The notes below the pieces were generated by a model that saw only the letters and a program-made list of their open reading frames with translations, was not told where the DNA came from and made no database searches. Positions 9,101 to 15,933 of a stretch of DNA of 64,000 nt are shown here, one piece after another. How positions within the stretch are numbered: the first letter of the stretch is position 1; each line of letters starts with the position of its first letter. The DNA is taken from NCBI RefSeq assembly GCF_021278965.1, contig NZ_CP065589.1:2299001-2363000 (forward strand). The letters run 5' to 3'. The position numbers and the translations under genes are program-made. The stretch comes from Chryseobacterium capnotolerans. GTDB taxonomy: Bacteria > Bacteroidota > Bacteroidia > Flavobacteriales > Weeksellaceae.

Positions 9101-9436
9101 GGATGTTTCCCCTTCTCTGATGTGCATGGTCCCTTCAAAACTGATGTATCTTGTGATGGCACCACCAATAAAAATGAATACAAAGGCAAGGTGAAAAACC
9201 AAAACGGGCCATTTATCCTTTTTCCACAGTCTGTATCTTCCGATATTCCCTATGAAGTTAACGATAAGCAGCACCATAATGAGTTCAAACCATTTCGCCT
9301 CATAAATTAATGCTTTTGCTGTAGGAGTTCCGTAGTCGTTTTCTAAGAACGTTGCATAGGCCATTGCGAATGCATAAACCAGTAACAATACAGCCATTGT
9401 CCTGGTTGAGATAATAATATCTTGGAGCTTCTTCAT
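6161..9436 (-). CDS. Fused cytochrome c biogenesis protein CcsBA (ResB-CcsA)
   Basis: A 1091-residue integral membrane protein of the system II heme delivery machinery. I start it at the ATG at 9436 (MKKLQDIIISTRTMAVLLLV); an in-frame upstream extension is unlike the family. The first ~470 residues are ResB-like: four helices and a large periplasmic domain. A second signal-anchor-like helix (AAAVLLLFLSLGLNAQ) is followed by a His-rich stretch (HVHVEGDGHTHAAPAPQ) and a ~300-residue periplasmic region. The C-terminal ~300 residues are CcsA, with the WWD heme-handling motif ANESWGRYWSWDPKETW and conserved histidines. It exports heme and attaches it to apocytochromes c. A terminator follows. Confidence 0.93.
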   Translation of the reverse strand: MKKLQDIIISTRTMAVLLLVYAFAMAYATFLENDYGTPTAKALIYEAKWFELIMVLLIVNFIGNIGRYRLWKKDKWPVLVFHLAFVFIFIGGAITRYISFEGTMHIREGETSNEIVTDKNFLKIQIEEKGDVLNYQDIPYLMSPLHKDLNATYDFHGKEVKIFAKEYIQRKKDSLLADPNGTEYLHLVSTGTTGRQNIYIKAGDTKSINGTLVTFNRAIDGAVEFKNEGGKLFIKTPVDASYMTMATQATGNTVKDEFQPLALRSLYSINELKLVVPEGLKKGKLMAIEGDRKKDAAVPDMLQIELQGPKTKQLVDLSVEKGNPNAYKQITMDGLNIMVGFGPKVYNTPFALKLDDFVMETYPGSSSPSAYESHVKIVDEGKETPYKIYMNHVLNYKGYRFFQSSFDPDRMGTVLSVNHDYWGTLISYIGYGLLFLGMFVIFFWKGTHFWKLNKMLKDVNKKKAAAVLLLFLSLGLNAQKIETHGTTDGSRDHVHVEGDGHTHAAPAPQAQTSQDSEMRQNSLASPMGKMRTISADEIISRNKISKEHAEKFGYLLVQNFEGRIIPMNTQALEVLRKLYKHDSFKGTDGKSLDANQWFLSINTDTESWTSVPLIKVDEKGGKALLEKTKANEEGYTSLLNLFPVDKRTGMLTYILEKDYNTAFAKKPGDQSEYDKQVIKLNERVQIFNEFFSGQFLRIVPVKNDANHTWHSWLDQKFEPDMESQQVMGPYFSEVIGAQRSGNWSKADTELVKLSDYQKKWGKAVIPDQSKVDLEVFMNNVNINFKLLIFYTIIGGLLLILGFIELFKPKKALNKAIKVIIGIGSIGYVFHFLGLVARWYISGHAPWSNGYEAIIFISWVGISAGFALYRNSNALIPASGFMVAVIMMGFAHGGSALDPQITPLVPVLKSYWLIVHVAIITSSYGFFALSMIIAVLSLVFYIISSKETYKIHHDTTLKELVIVSEMSLTVGLFALTVGNFLGGIWANESWGRYWSWDPKETWAFISIMVYAFVLHMRLVPGLRSRWAFHVATMFAFCSMVMTYFGVNYYLSGLHSYAAGDPVPVPAWVYIGIATMITLAAVSYFKFKALTKK

Positions 9437-9723
9437 GTTGATATGTACTTGACATGCAAAAATAAGGATGATAAACCATAAAGAGCTGAAAAAAAGCTGT
9501 TTTTTGTCATTTTGAGCCTTGCTAGCCTTATTTTGAACTATTCTTAATAATATTGAAGCTATTATGAAAAAATCAATTTCTAACACCGAAGAAATAAGGA
9601 TTTATAATACCTATACCAGAGATTGAAAACTTCTATTTCAGAGTAATACTTTTTATTTCAGATAGAAAAATATGTTCAAATATTACCACCAGCTTTCACC
9701 TAAAAAAACAATCAGTTACTCAT

Positions 9724-10304
9724 TTATTTTTCAAGAGATATTCTTTTCCTGATCTTGCTTAAAAACTCATGGGTAATTCCAAGATAGGATGCCACCTGTT
9801 GCTGGGTAAGCTTCTGCTCAAGACCAGGATATTTATCAAGAAATTCAAGATACCGTTTATCTGCCGTTTTTCCTGTTAAAGAAAGAATTCTTCTCTGCAA
9901 TGCCACTGATGACCGCTGATTCATGATCCTGAAAAGCTTTTCAATTTGCGGCATGGTTTCATAAAGCGCGTCCTTATCTTTTTTGAAATCATCAGTACTT
10001 CACTCTCCATAAGGGCTTCAATATTCAGAATACTTGGGACATCATTCAGTAAGCTGTCTATATCCGTGATCCACCACCCTTCTATTGCAAAATAGAGAGT
10101 CTGTTCAAATCCGTTTTCATTAAGATAATAGACTTTGAAACATCCATTCAGTACAAAGCCTTCAAAAAGACAATATTCTCCCTCTTTCAGAACTGTTTCT
10201 TTCTTTTTAAAACTTTTTAATTGAAAAGGTCCGGAAAATTGACTGAATTCCTCTTCAGAAAGATCAATATAATGACTGATATTGTCATAAAGCTGTTTGA
10301 ACAT
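9724..10304 (-). pseudogene. Crp/Fnr-family transcriptional regulator, interrupted by a frameshift
   Basis: A cyclic-nucleotide-binding-like beta-barrel (LYDNISHYIDLSEEEFSQF to ESEVLMISKK) is followed in another frame by the C-terminal helical DNA-binding domain (KLTQQQVASYLGITHEFLSK). The frames join if the T run at 9979-9984 has seven instead of six bases, giving SKKDKDALYETMPQIEKLF and an intact regulator of about 193 residues starting at the ATG at 10304. Crp/Fnr proteins of this size in Bacteroidota usually control a neighbouring gene; here that would be the isochorismatase-like hydrolase just upstream. Whether the frameshift is real or a sequencing error cannot be decided here. Confidence 0.85.
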
Positions 10305-10373
10305 AATATGATTTAACAAAAATAAAGATACCCATATTCCTGATATCTTTATTCATTAATAAGTTGGTGAACT

Positions 10374-11018
10374 TTATTTTCCTTTTAAGAAATCCTCTGT
10401 ATTGATGACATTCGCATAAAGATCACCCAGTGCAGATATTCCTGCGAGGAAAGACTGTTGAACTTCTGAGGCTTTTATGGTCTGCCCGTTAAGTTCCCGA
10501 TCTCTTGTTGCTGTAGCATCTCCAATAATCGTGTTCTTGAAACCAAAATCAAAAGCGGCTCTTGTCGTAGATTCTACACAAACATCTGTCATCATTCCTG
10601 TAATAACAAGGTTTTTAATGTTTTTTGATTGCAGATATTTTAAAAGATCTGTTTCCCTGAAACTGTTAGGAAAATGTTTTTCAATGATCATCTCATTAGC
10701 TAAAGGAGAAACCAAAGGATGTATTTCTGCTCCTGAAGTTCCTGGCAAAAAGAAAGAAGCTCCCTCATTGGTTGAAATATGACGGATATGAAATACAGGA
10801 AGATTATTTTTCCTGAAATACCCCAAAACCTGCTGAGCATTTCTACCTGCCTGTTCAGCTCCTTCTAATATCATTTTTCCTCCGGGAAAGTAATCATTTT
10901 GTACGTCGATAATTAATAATGCAGTATTTTCCATTTTTCTTTTTTGTTGTGCGTTCGTTGATATCAGCGATAGTAAAACCAGACATAAAATTAGTGTCCT
11001 TTTCAGTATATTTCTCAT
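10374..11018 (-). CDS. Exported cysteine hydrolase of the isochorismatase family
   Basis: A 214-residue protein with a signal peptide (KRTLILCLVLLSLISTNAQ, cleavage near residue 23-24) ahead of an isochorismatase fold. The catalytic triad is visible as Asp38 in LIIDVQNDYF, Lys114 in IEKHFPNSF, and Cys147 in MMTDVCVESTTRA, with the cis-peptide before Val/Cys. Most family members are cytosolic, so the leader is notable. An internal ATG at codon 29 (MENTALLIIDVQ) matches the usual cytosolic start, and a leaderless form cannot be excluded. The substrate is probably an amide or a carbamoyl-type compound, but it is unknown. A Crp/Fnr regulator gene lies downstream on the same strand. Confidence 0.85.
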   Translation of the reverse strand: MRNILKRTLILCLVLLSLISTNAQQKRKMENTALLIIDVQNDYFPGGKMILEGAEQAGRNAQQVLGYFRKNNLPVFHIRHISTNEGASFFLPGTSGAEIHPLVSPLANEMIIEKHFPNSFRETDLLKYLQSKNIKNLVITGMMTDVCVESTTRAAFDFGFKNTIIGDATATRDRELNGQTIKASEVQQSFLAGISALGDLYANVINTEDFLKGK

Positions 11019-11100
11019 TGATTATATTTTATGGAGCAAAATTACCACATCCTAAATACCTATCCTTTGAACTAGTTCAAAAAAACGTGTAAAGATTGAA

Positions 11101-11129
11101 AAATAAAAAACCGAAGAATATTCCTTCGG
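11101..11129 (-). terminator. Terminator of the surface-protein operon
   Basis: CCGAAG/CTTCGG (11111-11116 with 11124-11129) forms a hairpin. On the minus strand it is followed by TTTTTTATTTT. It lies 12 bp past the stop codon of the 166-aa gene. Confidence 0.8.
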
Positions 11130-11140
11130 CCTTACATTTT

Positions 11141-11641
11141 TTATTTCCAATAACTCCATTTCAATCCATCAAATACAGCCATCGTTTTACTCACCGTATC
11201 ATAACAGATCATTCCCGGATATGGACTTTTGACAACGGTATGAGGGACAGCTACTTTAGGTAAAATAAGCGCCTTTGTTGAGGATTCCAATACCAAAACT
11301 CCCGGAGCAGTCGTAGTACTCGCCCCCATGATAATTCTATTTTGTCCTGGAATTTCTTCATTGGTATTAAAAACGGCACTCGTAATAGAACCTTCATCAC
11401 TTAAAAACACCCAGGAAGATTCCACATTCATTTTTATTGTTTTATCATTTTTATCCATTACAAGAGTTCCCGCAACAGCATTGGCAGGAAGCGTTTCTAC
11501 AATGGGTAATAAAATACCTTTTGTTGTATTAGCAGCAAAATCCAAAAGACCATCTCCATCTACCTGAGGTTTCTCAATGGCAATCTGTGCTGAGATCATC
11601 CCTGTATAAAACAGCATTATTATTAGAATATTTTTTTTCAT
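11141..11641 (-). CDS. Secreted hypothetical protein (166 aa) paired with the large repeat protein
   Basis: A 166-residue protein with a signal peptide (KNILIIMLFYTGMISAQ). The mature part is rich in Thr, Val and Ala, and ends in SPYPGMICYDTVSKTMAVFDGLKWSYWK. This tail (GMICYDTxxKxxxVFDGxxW) matches the tail of the upstream 955-aa protein (GMLIYDTADKCFKLYNGTVW), a motif often seen at the end of Bacteroidota surface proteins. The gene starts 31 bp after the upstream stop, so the two are very likely co-transcribed. No enzymatic motif is seen. A decayed copy of its 3' end lies at 15299-15485. Confidence 0.7.
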   Translation of the reverse strand: MKKNILIIMLFYTGMISAQIAIEKPQVDGDGLLDFAANTTKGILLPIVETLPANAVAGTLVMDKNDKTIKMNVESSWVFLSDEGSITSAVFNTNEEIPGQNRIIMGASTTTAPGVLVLESSTKALILPKVAVPHTVVKSPYPGMICYDTVSKTMAVFDGLKWSYWK

Positions 11642-11672
11642 TTTGTTTTTTTTTTAATCATTATTGAAAATC

Positions 11673-14540
11673 CTAGTCATTACAAGATCTGGTAATACAT
11701 TTCCATACAGTACCATTGTACAATTTAAAGCACTTGTCTGCAGTATCATAGATCAGCATTCCTTCCACCGGTACTGCTATATTTGCTGAAGTAGTTCTCG
11801 TAATTACCATTCCTTTGTTTTTAGATTCAAGAGCAATAAATCCGTTAGGAATATTTCCAGGCCATCCGTTTTGAATACTCGATTGTCCAGTGATTCCTAT
11901 TTTAGTAAATCCTGTAGGCGTTCCTGTTGCTGGATCTTTGGTACAATGACTATTATTATCACCCATTGCAAATGTGAAATACTCACCTTTAACAGAAAAA
12001 TCTATATTATTGGGTGTACGCACATAGCTTATCCCACCTACTGTTGTTACACTCATTGGGATCCAGGTATCTGAAGAATCAAAAACTTCATCTACAGACC
12101 TTACCATATATATAGTATTAGCAGGTACTGCATTCGGAAGTGCTACCGTTACATTTTGATTAAATTCAGAAGTACGCTGTACTTTCCAAATCGCATTCAT
12201 TCTTTTACTTGCAATAATCCCTGACGGAGCTGTAATTCTTGTTTCGTAAGATCTGCTTTGTCCATTATCTCCCCAGGTTAAAAATTGCAAATTGTCAATA
12301 TTTGTACTGTTTGCAATATTATCATTCGTTATAAAGTCTCCCGCGGAAATAACAACCTGTTGACCACTGTTTACAGAATTAGCTTGTTTCTGGTTCAATG
12401 CAGAGGCAATATCTCTTCCTATCCCTGCCACATTATTGTGATAAGCAGAATTGACTGTAGCACCATTCCATATGGCCATTCCATCACTTCTTCTGTAATC
12501 ATACAGCCCATTAGTGTCTTTAAGCGTAATTCCGTATTTAATAGCAAGATAAGTATTCACTTTTTCCAGATCAGTGCCAATGAGTTTTTTTGAGTACCCA
12601 AAATTCTCTGAAATATCTCCTCTCCATGGCTCAACATTCCCATTCGGATTTTGATTTCCCACTGTATAAAAACCATTCCCAAGGCCACTGGCATTTGCAT
12701 TACCGTTTGCCCAATACCCATTTACTTCAAAAGAAGACCTTTGCTGGAAAGCAAAATGTATCGTTGCTATCTGTATGGTGTTGACATTGGGTTGCAAAGC
12801 AGGGTCGTTTGTATTTCCTGCATTATTAAAATATCCGTTATTCCAGAAAGTCCATTTTCTGTCAAGAGTTAAATTACTGCCATTATCTTTCATATCCCAC
12901 ACAGTCTGCCAATTACCATCTATTACTTTAGGCCTGGCTACGGCATAAAAAGAACCCTGGGTTTGTCCGGCTACATAAGGGGTAGGCAAAACATTTTGAT
13001 TTCTGAATAATATACTGTAATTAGAAACCTGAGAAAATCCCACTGAAGGATTAAAGTTACGTTGAGGAGCTGCAGTGTTAGAGAGTACCGGAGTCGGATG
13101 AGATTGCGACTGGACCAAAGGCACTCCTTTCAATGAAGAATCATCCCATCGAGAACCGGAGAATCCCTGATCTGCTTTGTACCAAAACTCTAAATTTTCA
13201 CTAACACCACCAGGAGAAGCTTCTGCCATTGCAAACGTGAAATACTCACCTTTAACAGAAAAATCTATATTATTGGGTGTACGCACATAGCTTATCCCAC
13301 CTACTGTTGTTACACTCATTGGGATCCAGGTATCTGAAGAATCAAAAACTTCATCTACAGACCTTACCATATATATAGTATTAGCAGGTACTGCATTCGG
13401 AAGTGCTACCGTTACATGTTGGTTAAATTCAGAAGTACGCTGTACTTTCCAAATCGCATTCATTCTTTTACTTGCAATAATACCTGAAGGAGCCGTAATT
13501 CTTGTTCCGTAAGATCTGCTTTGTCCATTATCACCCCAGGTTAGAAACTGTAAATTAGGAATACTTCCCCCATTAGCAGCATTGTCATTTGTTACAAAAT
13601 CATTTACTGAAATAACTACCTGCTGACCATCGTTTACAGAATTAGCTTGTTTTTGGTGCAATGCAGAAGCATTATCTCTTCCTATCCCTGCCACATTATT
13701 GTGATAAGCAGAATTGACTGTAGCACCATTCCATATGGCCATTCCATCACTTCTTCTGTAATCATACAGTCCATTAGTGTCTTTAAGCGTAATTCCATAT
13801 TTAATAGCAAGATAAGTATTCACTTTTTCCAGATCAGTGCCAATGAGTTTTTTTGAGTACCCAAAATTCTCTGAAATATCTCCTCTCCATGGCTCAACAT
13901 TCCCATTCGGATTTTGATTTCCCACTGTATAAAAACCATTCCCAAGGCCATTGGCACTTGCATTACCATTTGTCCAATACCCATTTACTTCAAAAGAAGA
14001 CCTTTGCTGGAAAGCAAAGTGTATCGTTGCTATCTGTATGGTGTTGACATTGGGTTGCAACGCAGGATCATTTGTATTTCCTGCATTATTAAAATATCCG
14101 TTATTCCAGAAAGTCCATTTTCTGTCAAGAGTTAAATTACTTCCATTATCTTTCATATCCCACACAGTCTGCCAATTACCATCTATTACTTTAGGCCTGG
14201 CTACGGCATAAAAAGAGCCCTGGGTTTGCCCGGCTACATAAGGAGTAGGCAAAACATTTTGATTTCTGAATAATATGCTGTAATTAGAAACCTGGGAAAA
14301 TCCCACTGAAGGATTAAAGTTACGTTGAGGAGCTGCAGTGTTAGAGAGTACCGGAGTCGGATGAGATTGCGACTGGACTAAAGGTATTCCTTTCAATGAA
14401 GAATCATCCCATCGAGAACCGGAGAACCCCTGATCTGCTTTGTACCAAAATTCAAGGTTTTGGCTAACACCACCTGGAGCTACCTGTCCCCAAGCAACAA
14501 TATTTAATAGCATTGGGGCTAAAAAAAATAGCTTTTTCAT
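11673..14540 (-). CDS. Large secreted repeat protein with two near-identical 421-residue units
   Basis: A 955-residue protein with a signal peptide (KKLFFLAPMLLNIVAWGQ). It is built from two tandem units (about residues 19-439 and 440-860), each beginning with GGVSxNLEFWYKADQGFSGS. Within each, a LamG/concanavalin-like beta-sandwich (YKADQ, WDDSSLKG, FYAVARPKVIDGNWQTVWDMKDNG) is followed by a second beta-rich part (YGITLKDTNGLYDYRRSDGMAIWNG, WKVQRTSEFN). The C-terminal ~95 residues end with GMLIYDTADKCFKLYNGTVW. I see no standard type IX sorting domain. Surface adhesion or glycan binding is a reasonable inference, not shown. It is the first gene of an operon with the 166-aa gene. Confidence 0.8.
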   Translation of the reverse strand: MKKLFFLAPMLLNIVAWGQVAPGGVSQNLEFWYKADQGFSGSRWDDSSLKGIPLVQSQSHPTPVLSNTAAPQRNFNPSVGFSQVSNYSILFRNQNVLPTPYVAGQTQGSFYAVARPKVIDGNWQTVWDMKDNGSNLTLDRKWTFWNNGYFNNAGNTNDPALQPNVNTIQIATIHFAFQQRSSFEVNGYWTNGNASANGLGNGFYTVGNQNPNGNVEPWRGDISENFGYSKKLIGTDLEKVNTYLAIKYGITLKDTNGLYDYRRSDGMAIWNGATVNSAYHNNVAGIGRDNASALHQKQANSVNDGQQVVISVNDFVTNDNAANGGSIPNLQFLTWGDNGQSRSYGTRITAPSGIIASKRMNAIWKVQRTSEFNQHVTVALPNAVPANTIYMVRSVDEVFDSSDTWIPMSVTTVGGISYVRTPNNIDFSVKGEYFTFAMAEASPGGVSENLEFWYKADQGFSGSRWDDSSLKGVPLVQSQSHPTPVLSNTAAPQRNFNPSVGFSQVSNYSILFRNQNVLPTPYVAGQTQGSFYAVARPKVIDGNWQTVWDMKDNGSNLTLDRKWTFWNNGYFNNAGNTNDPALQPNVNTIQIATIHFAFQQRSSFEVNGYWANGNANASGLGNGFYTVGNQNPNGNVEPWRGDISENFGYSKKLIGTDLEKVNTYLAIKYGITLKDTNGLYDYRRSDGMAIWNGATVNSAYHNNVAGIGRDIASALNQKQANSVNSGQQVVISAGDFITNDNIANSTNIDNLQFLTWGDNGQSRSYETRITAPSGIIASKRMNAIWKVQRTSEFNQNVTVALPNAVPANTIYMVRSVDEVFDSSDTWIPMSVTTVGGISYVRTPNNIDFSVKGEYFTFAMGDNNSHCTKDPATGTPTGFTKIGITGQSSIQNGWPGNIPNGFIALESKNKGMVITRTTSANIAVPVEGMLIYDTADKCFKLYNGTVWKCITRSCND
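11964..14489 (-). repeat. Direct tandem duplication of 1263 bp inside the 955-aa gene
   Basis: Unit one (about 13227-14489) and unit two (about 11964-13226) are offset by 1263 bp, exactly 421 codons. Long stretches are identical at the DNA level, with scattered differences concentrated near 12285-12420 versus 13548-13683. The in-frame period shows a duplication of a whole domain pair. Confidence 0.9.
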
Positions 14541-15298
14541 TTGTTGGTTTTTTTTTCAATTGTTGTGTTTATTTTGATAATTATTTTATGAATAAGTAGG
14601 GATTGGAACATAAAGTCAATAAAATACCTGTGTACTCCATTAAGCAGTACAATTAATCACAAAAAATACAGGTAAATATAAAGTCTGTTAAGACCTAATC
14701 CTTTTGTTTTAGTTTTTAATCTTGGTAAATTATATTGAATTTAATCAGTATATACAGGCACGTAGTGCTGGCAATAACAAGGCATTTGTTATCCATATTT
14801 GTTTATCTTTTCTCATTTGTGTTAAATTGTGTTTTTTACTAATGATAAATATTTCACTTCATATGTTAAAAATTAAAATATGATCAATAGCCATTAATCT
14901 TACTACTGAATTTAAGAGTTCAGTAATTATTAATATTGACAGCAAAGATATATCTTGTTTTTTAATAAAACAATGGTTATTTATTAAAAATATTAAATAA
15001 TTACCATATTACACCAGAAAACAATACTAATTCACTAAAAAATGACAAGAAAATATTAAATATAATTTTTCATTATTTTGCAAATAATTTACTTATCATA
15101 GCTAATACTGATTCAAATTTAAATCAATTTAAGAATAAAAATTAATAATTTTTACCATTAAAAAAATAGTAAAAAAACAATAAATTGCTCACGTTGGTAT
15201 CAGAACGTCAAAAAAGATAATTGTTTTTATCAATATTGTGGCATAAAAAAAAATACTGAAAGTCTATTTTTCAGCATTCCTATTCATTTAAACATTAT
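14541..15298. other. AT-rich non-coding stretch
   Basis: About 760 bp with very high AT content and no open frame of note. It lies upstream of the surface-protein operon (minus strand) and probably contains its promoter region. On its right edge a weak hairpin CTGAAA/TTTCAG (15256-15261 with 15269-15274), followed on the minus strand by a T run, could have been the terminator of the decayed gene next to it. Confidence 0.5.
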
Positions 15299-15485
15299 CT
15301 ATTTCCAATAGCTCCATTTTAATCCATCAAATACAGCCATTGTTTTGCTTACTGTATCATAGCAAATTACTCCTGAATATGGACTTTTGATATTGATATA
15401 AGGATTTGCCACTCTTGATATCATCCGAATATTGTCCATAACATACAATTATCAAACAAGACGCAAAGAGCATTACTTTTACCAT
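15299..15485 (-). pseudogene. Remnant of a paralogue of the 166-aa secreted protein
   Basis: The minus strand from 15485 encodes a signal-peptide-like start (MVKVMLFASCLIIVCYGQ), then shifts frame into the ending SPYSGVICYDTVSKTMAVFDGLKWSYWK. The latter differs by few residues from the C-terminus of the 166-aa protein at 11141. Only ~62 codons remain, so the middle has been deleted, and the two ends are one base out of phase. The remnant marks a former second member of the surface-protein family. From 15486 to 15911 I see only AT-rich non-coding DNA. Confidence 0.75.
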
Positions 15486-15911
15486 TGATCTAGTTTTAAT
15501 GTTTGTATCTGTTTTTTCAAATCAGCAAATCGGGTAACAAGTTTCCAATTTGCTAAGAAGTAAGGAAAATGTAAATTGATAAAAAATAAATTGAAACTGT
15601 TACTATTTCTTTAGATATGATAACTTTTTTTCAATTTAAAATAAAAACCTGACTGAAATAATTAATATTTTTTTGTAAATTATAAATTCAAATCTGATGT
15701 TATTCTAGAAATATTATAAAGAAATACTGATCAATTAATATAATTTAACAGCACTGTATTTGGATTAACTATAAAAATAACCTTACTTTTATTTCAACCA
15801 ATATTTCTAGCACAAAATATTTTCAAATCAACTTAAAACAATCGCAGTAAAAAGTGGTATTACAAAATGTTTTTTGAAGAAAAAAGATTCTTTTTCATAT
15901 TGAAAAAACAT

Positions 15912-15919
15912 TAAATTTG
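15912..15919 (+). promoter_or_regulatory. Promoter -7 element of ftsK
   Basis: TAAATTTG matches the Bacteroidota TAnnTTTG element, 14 bp before the ftsK ATG. I see no good TTG at the -33 distance. Confidence 0.5.
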
Positions 15920-15933
15920 CCTCATTGATATTT

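Noticed and set aside
11871..14211. Plus-strand open frames opposite the 955-aa repeat protein
   Set aside because: They recur in both repeat units because the DNA is duplicated; they lack start signals and protein-like composition.
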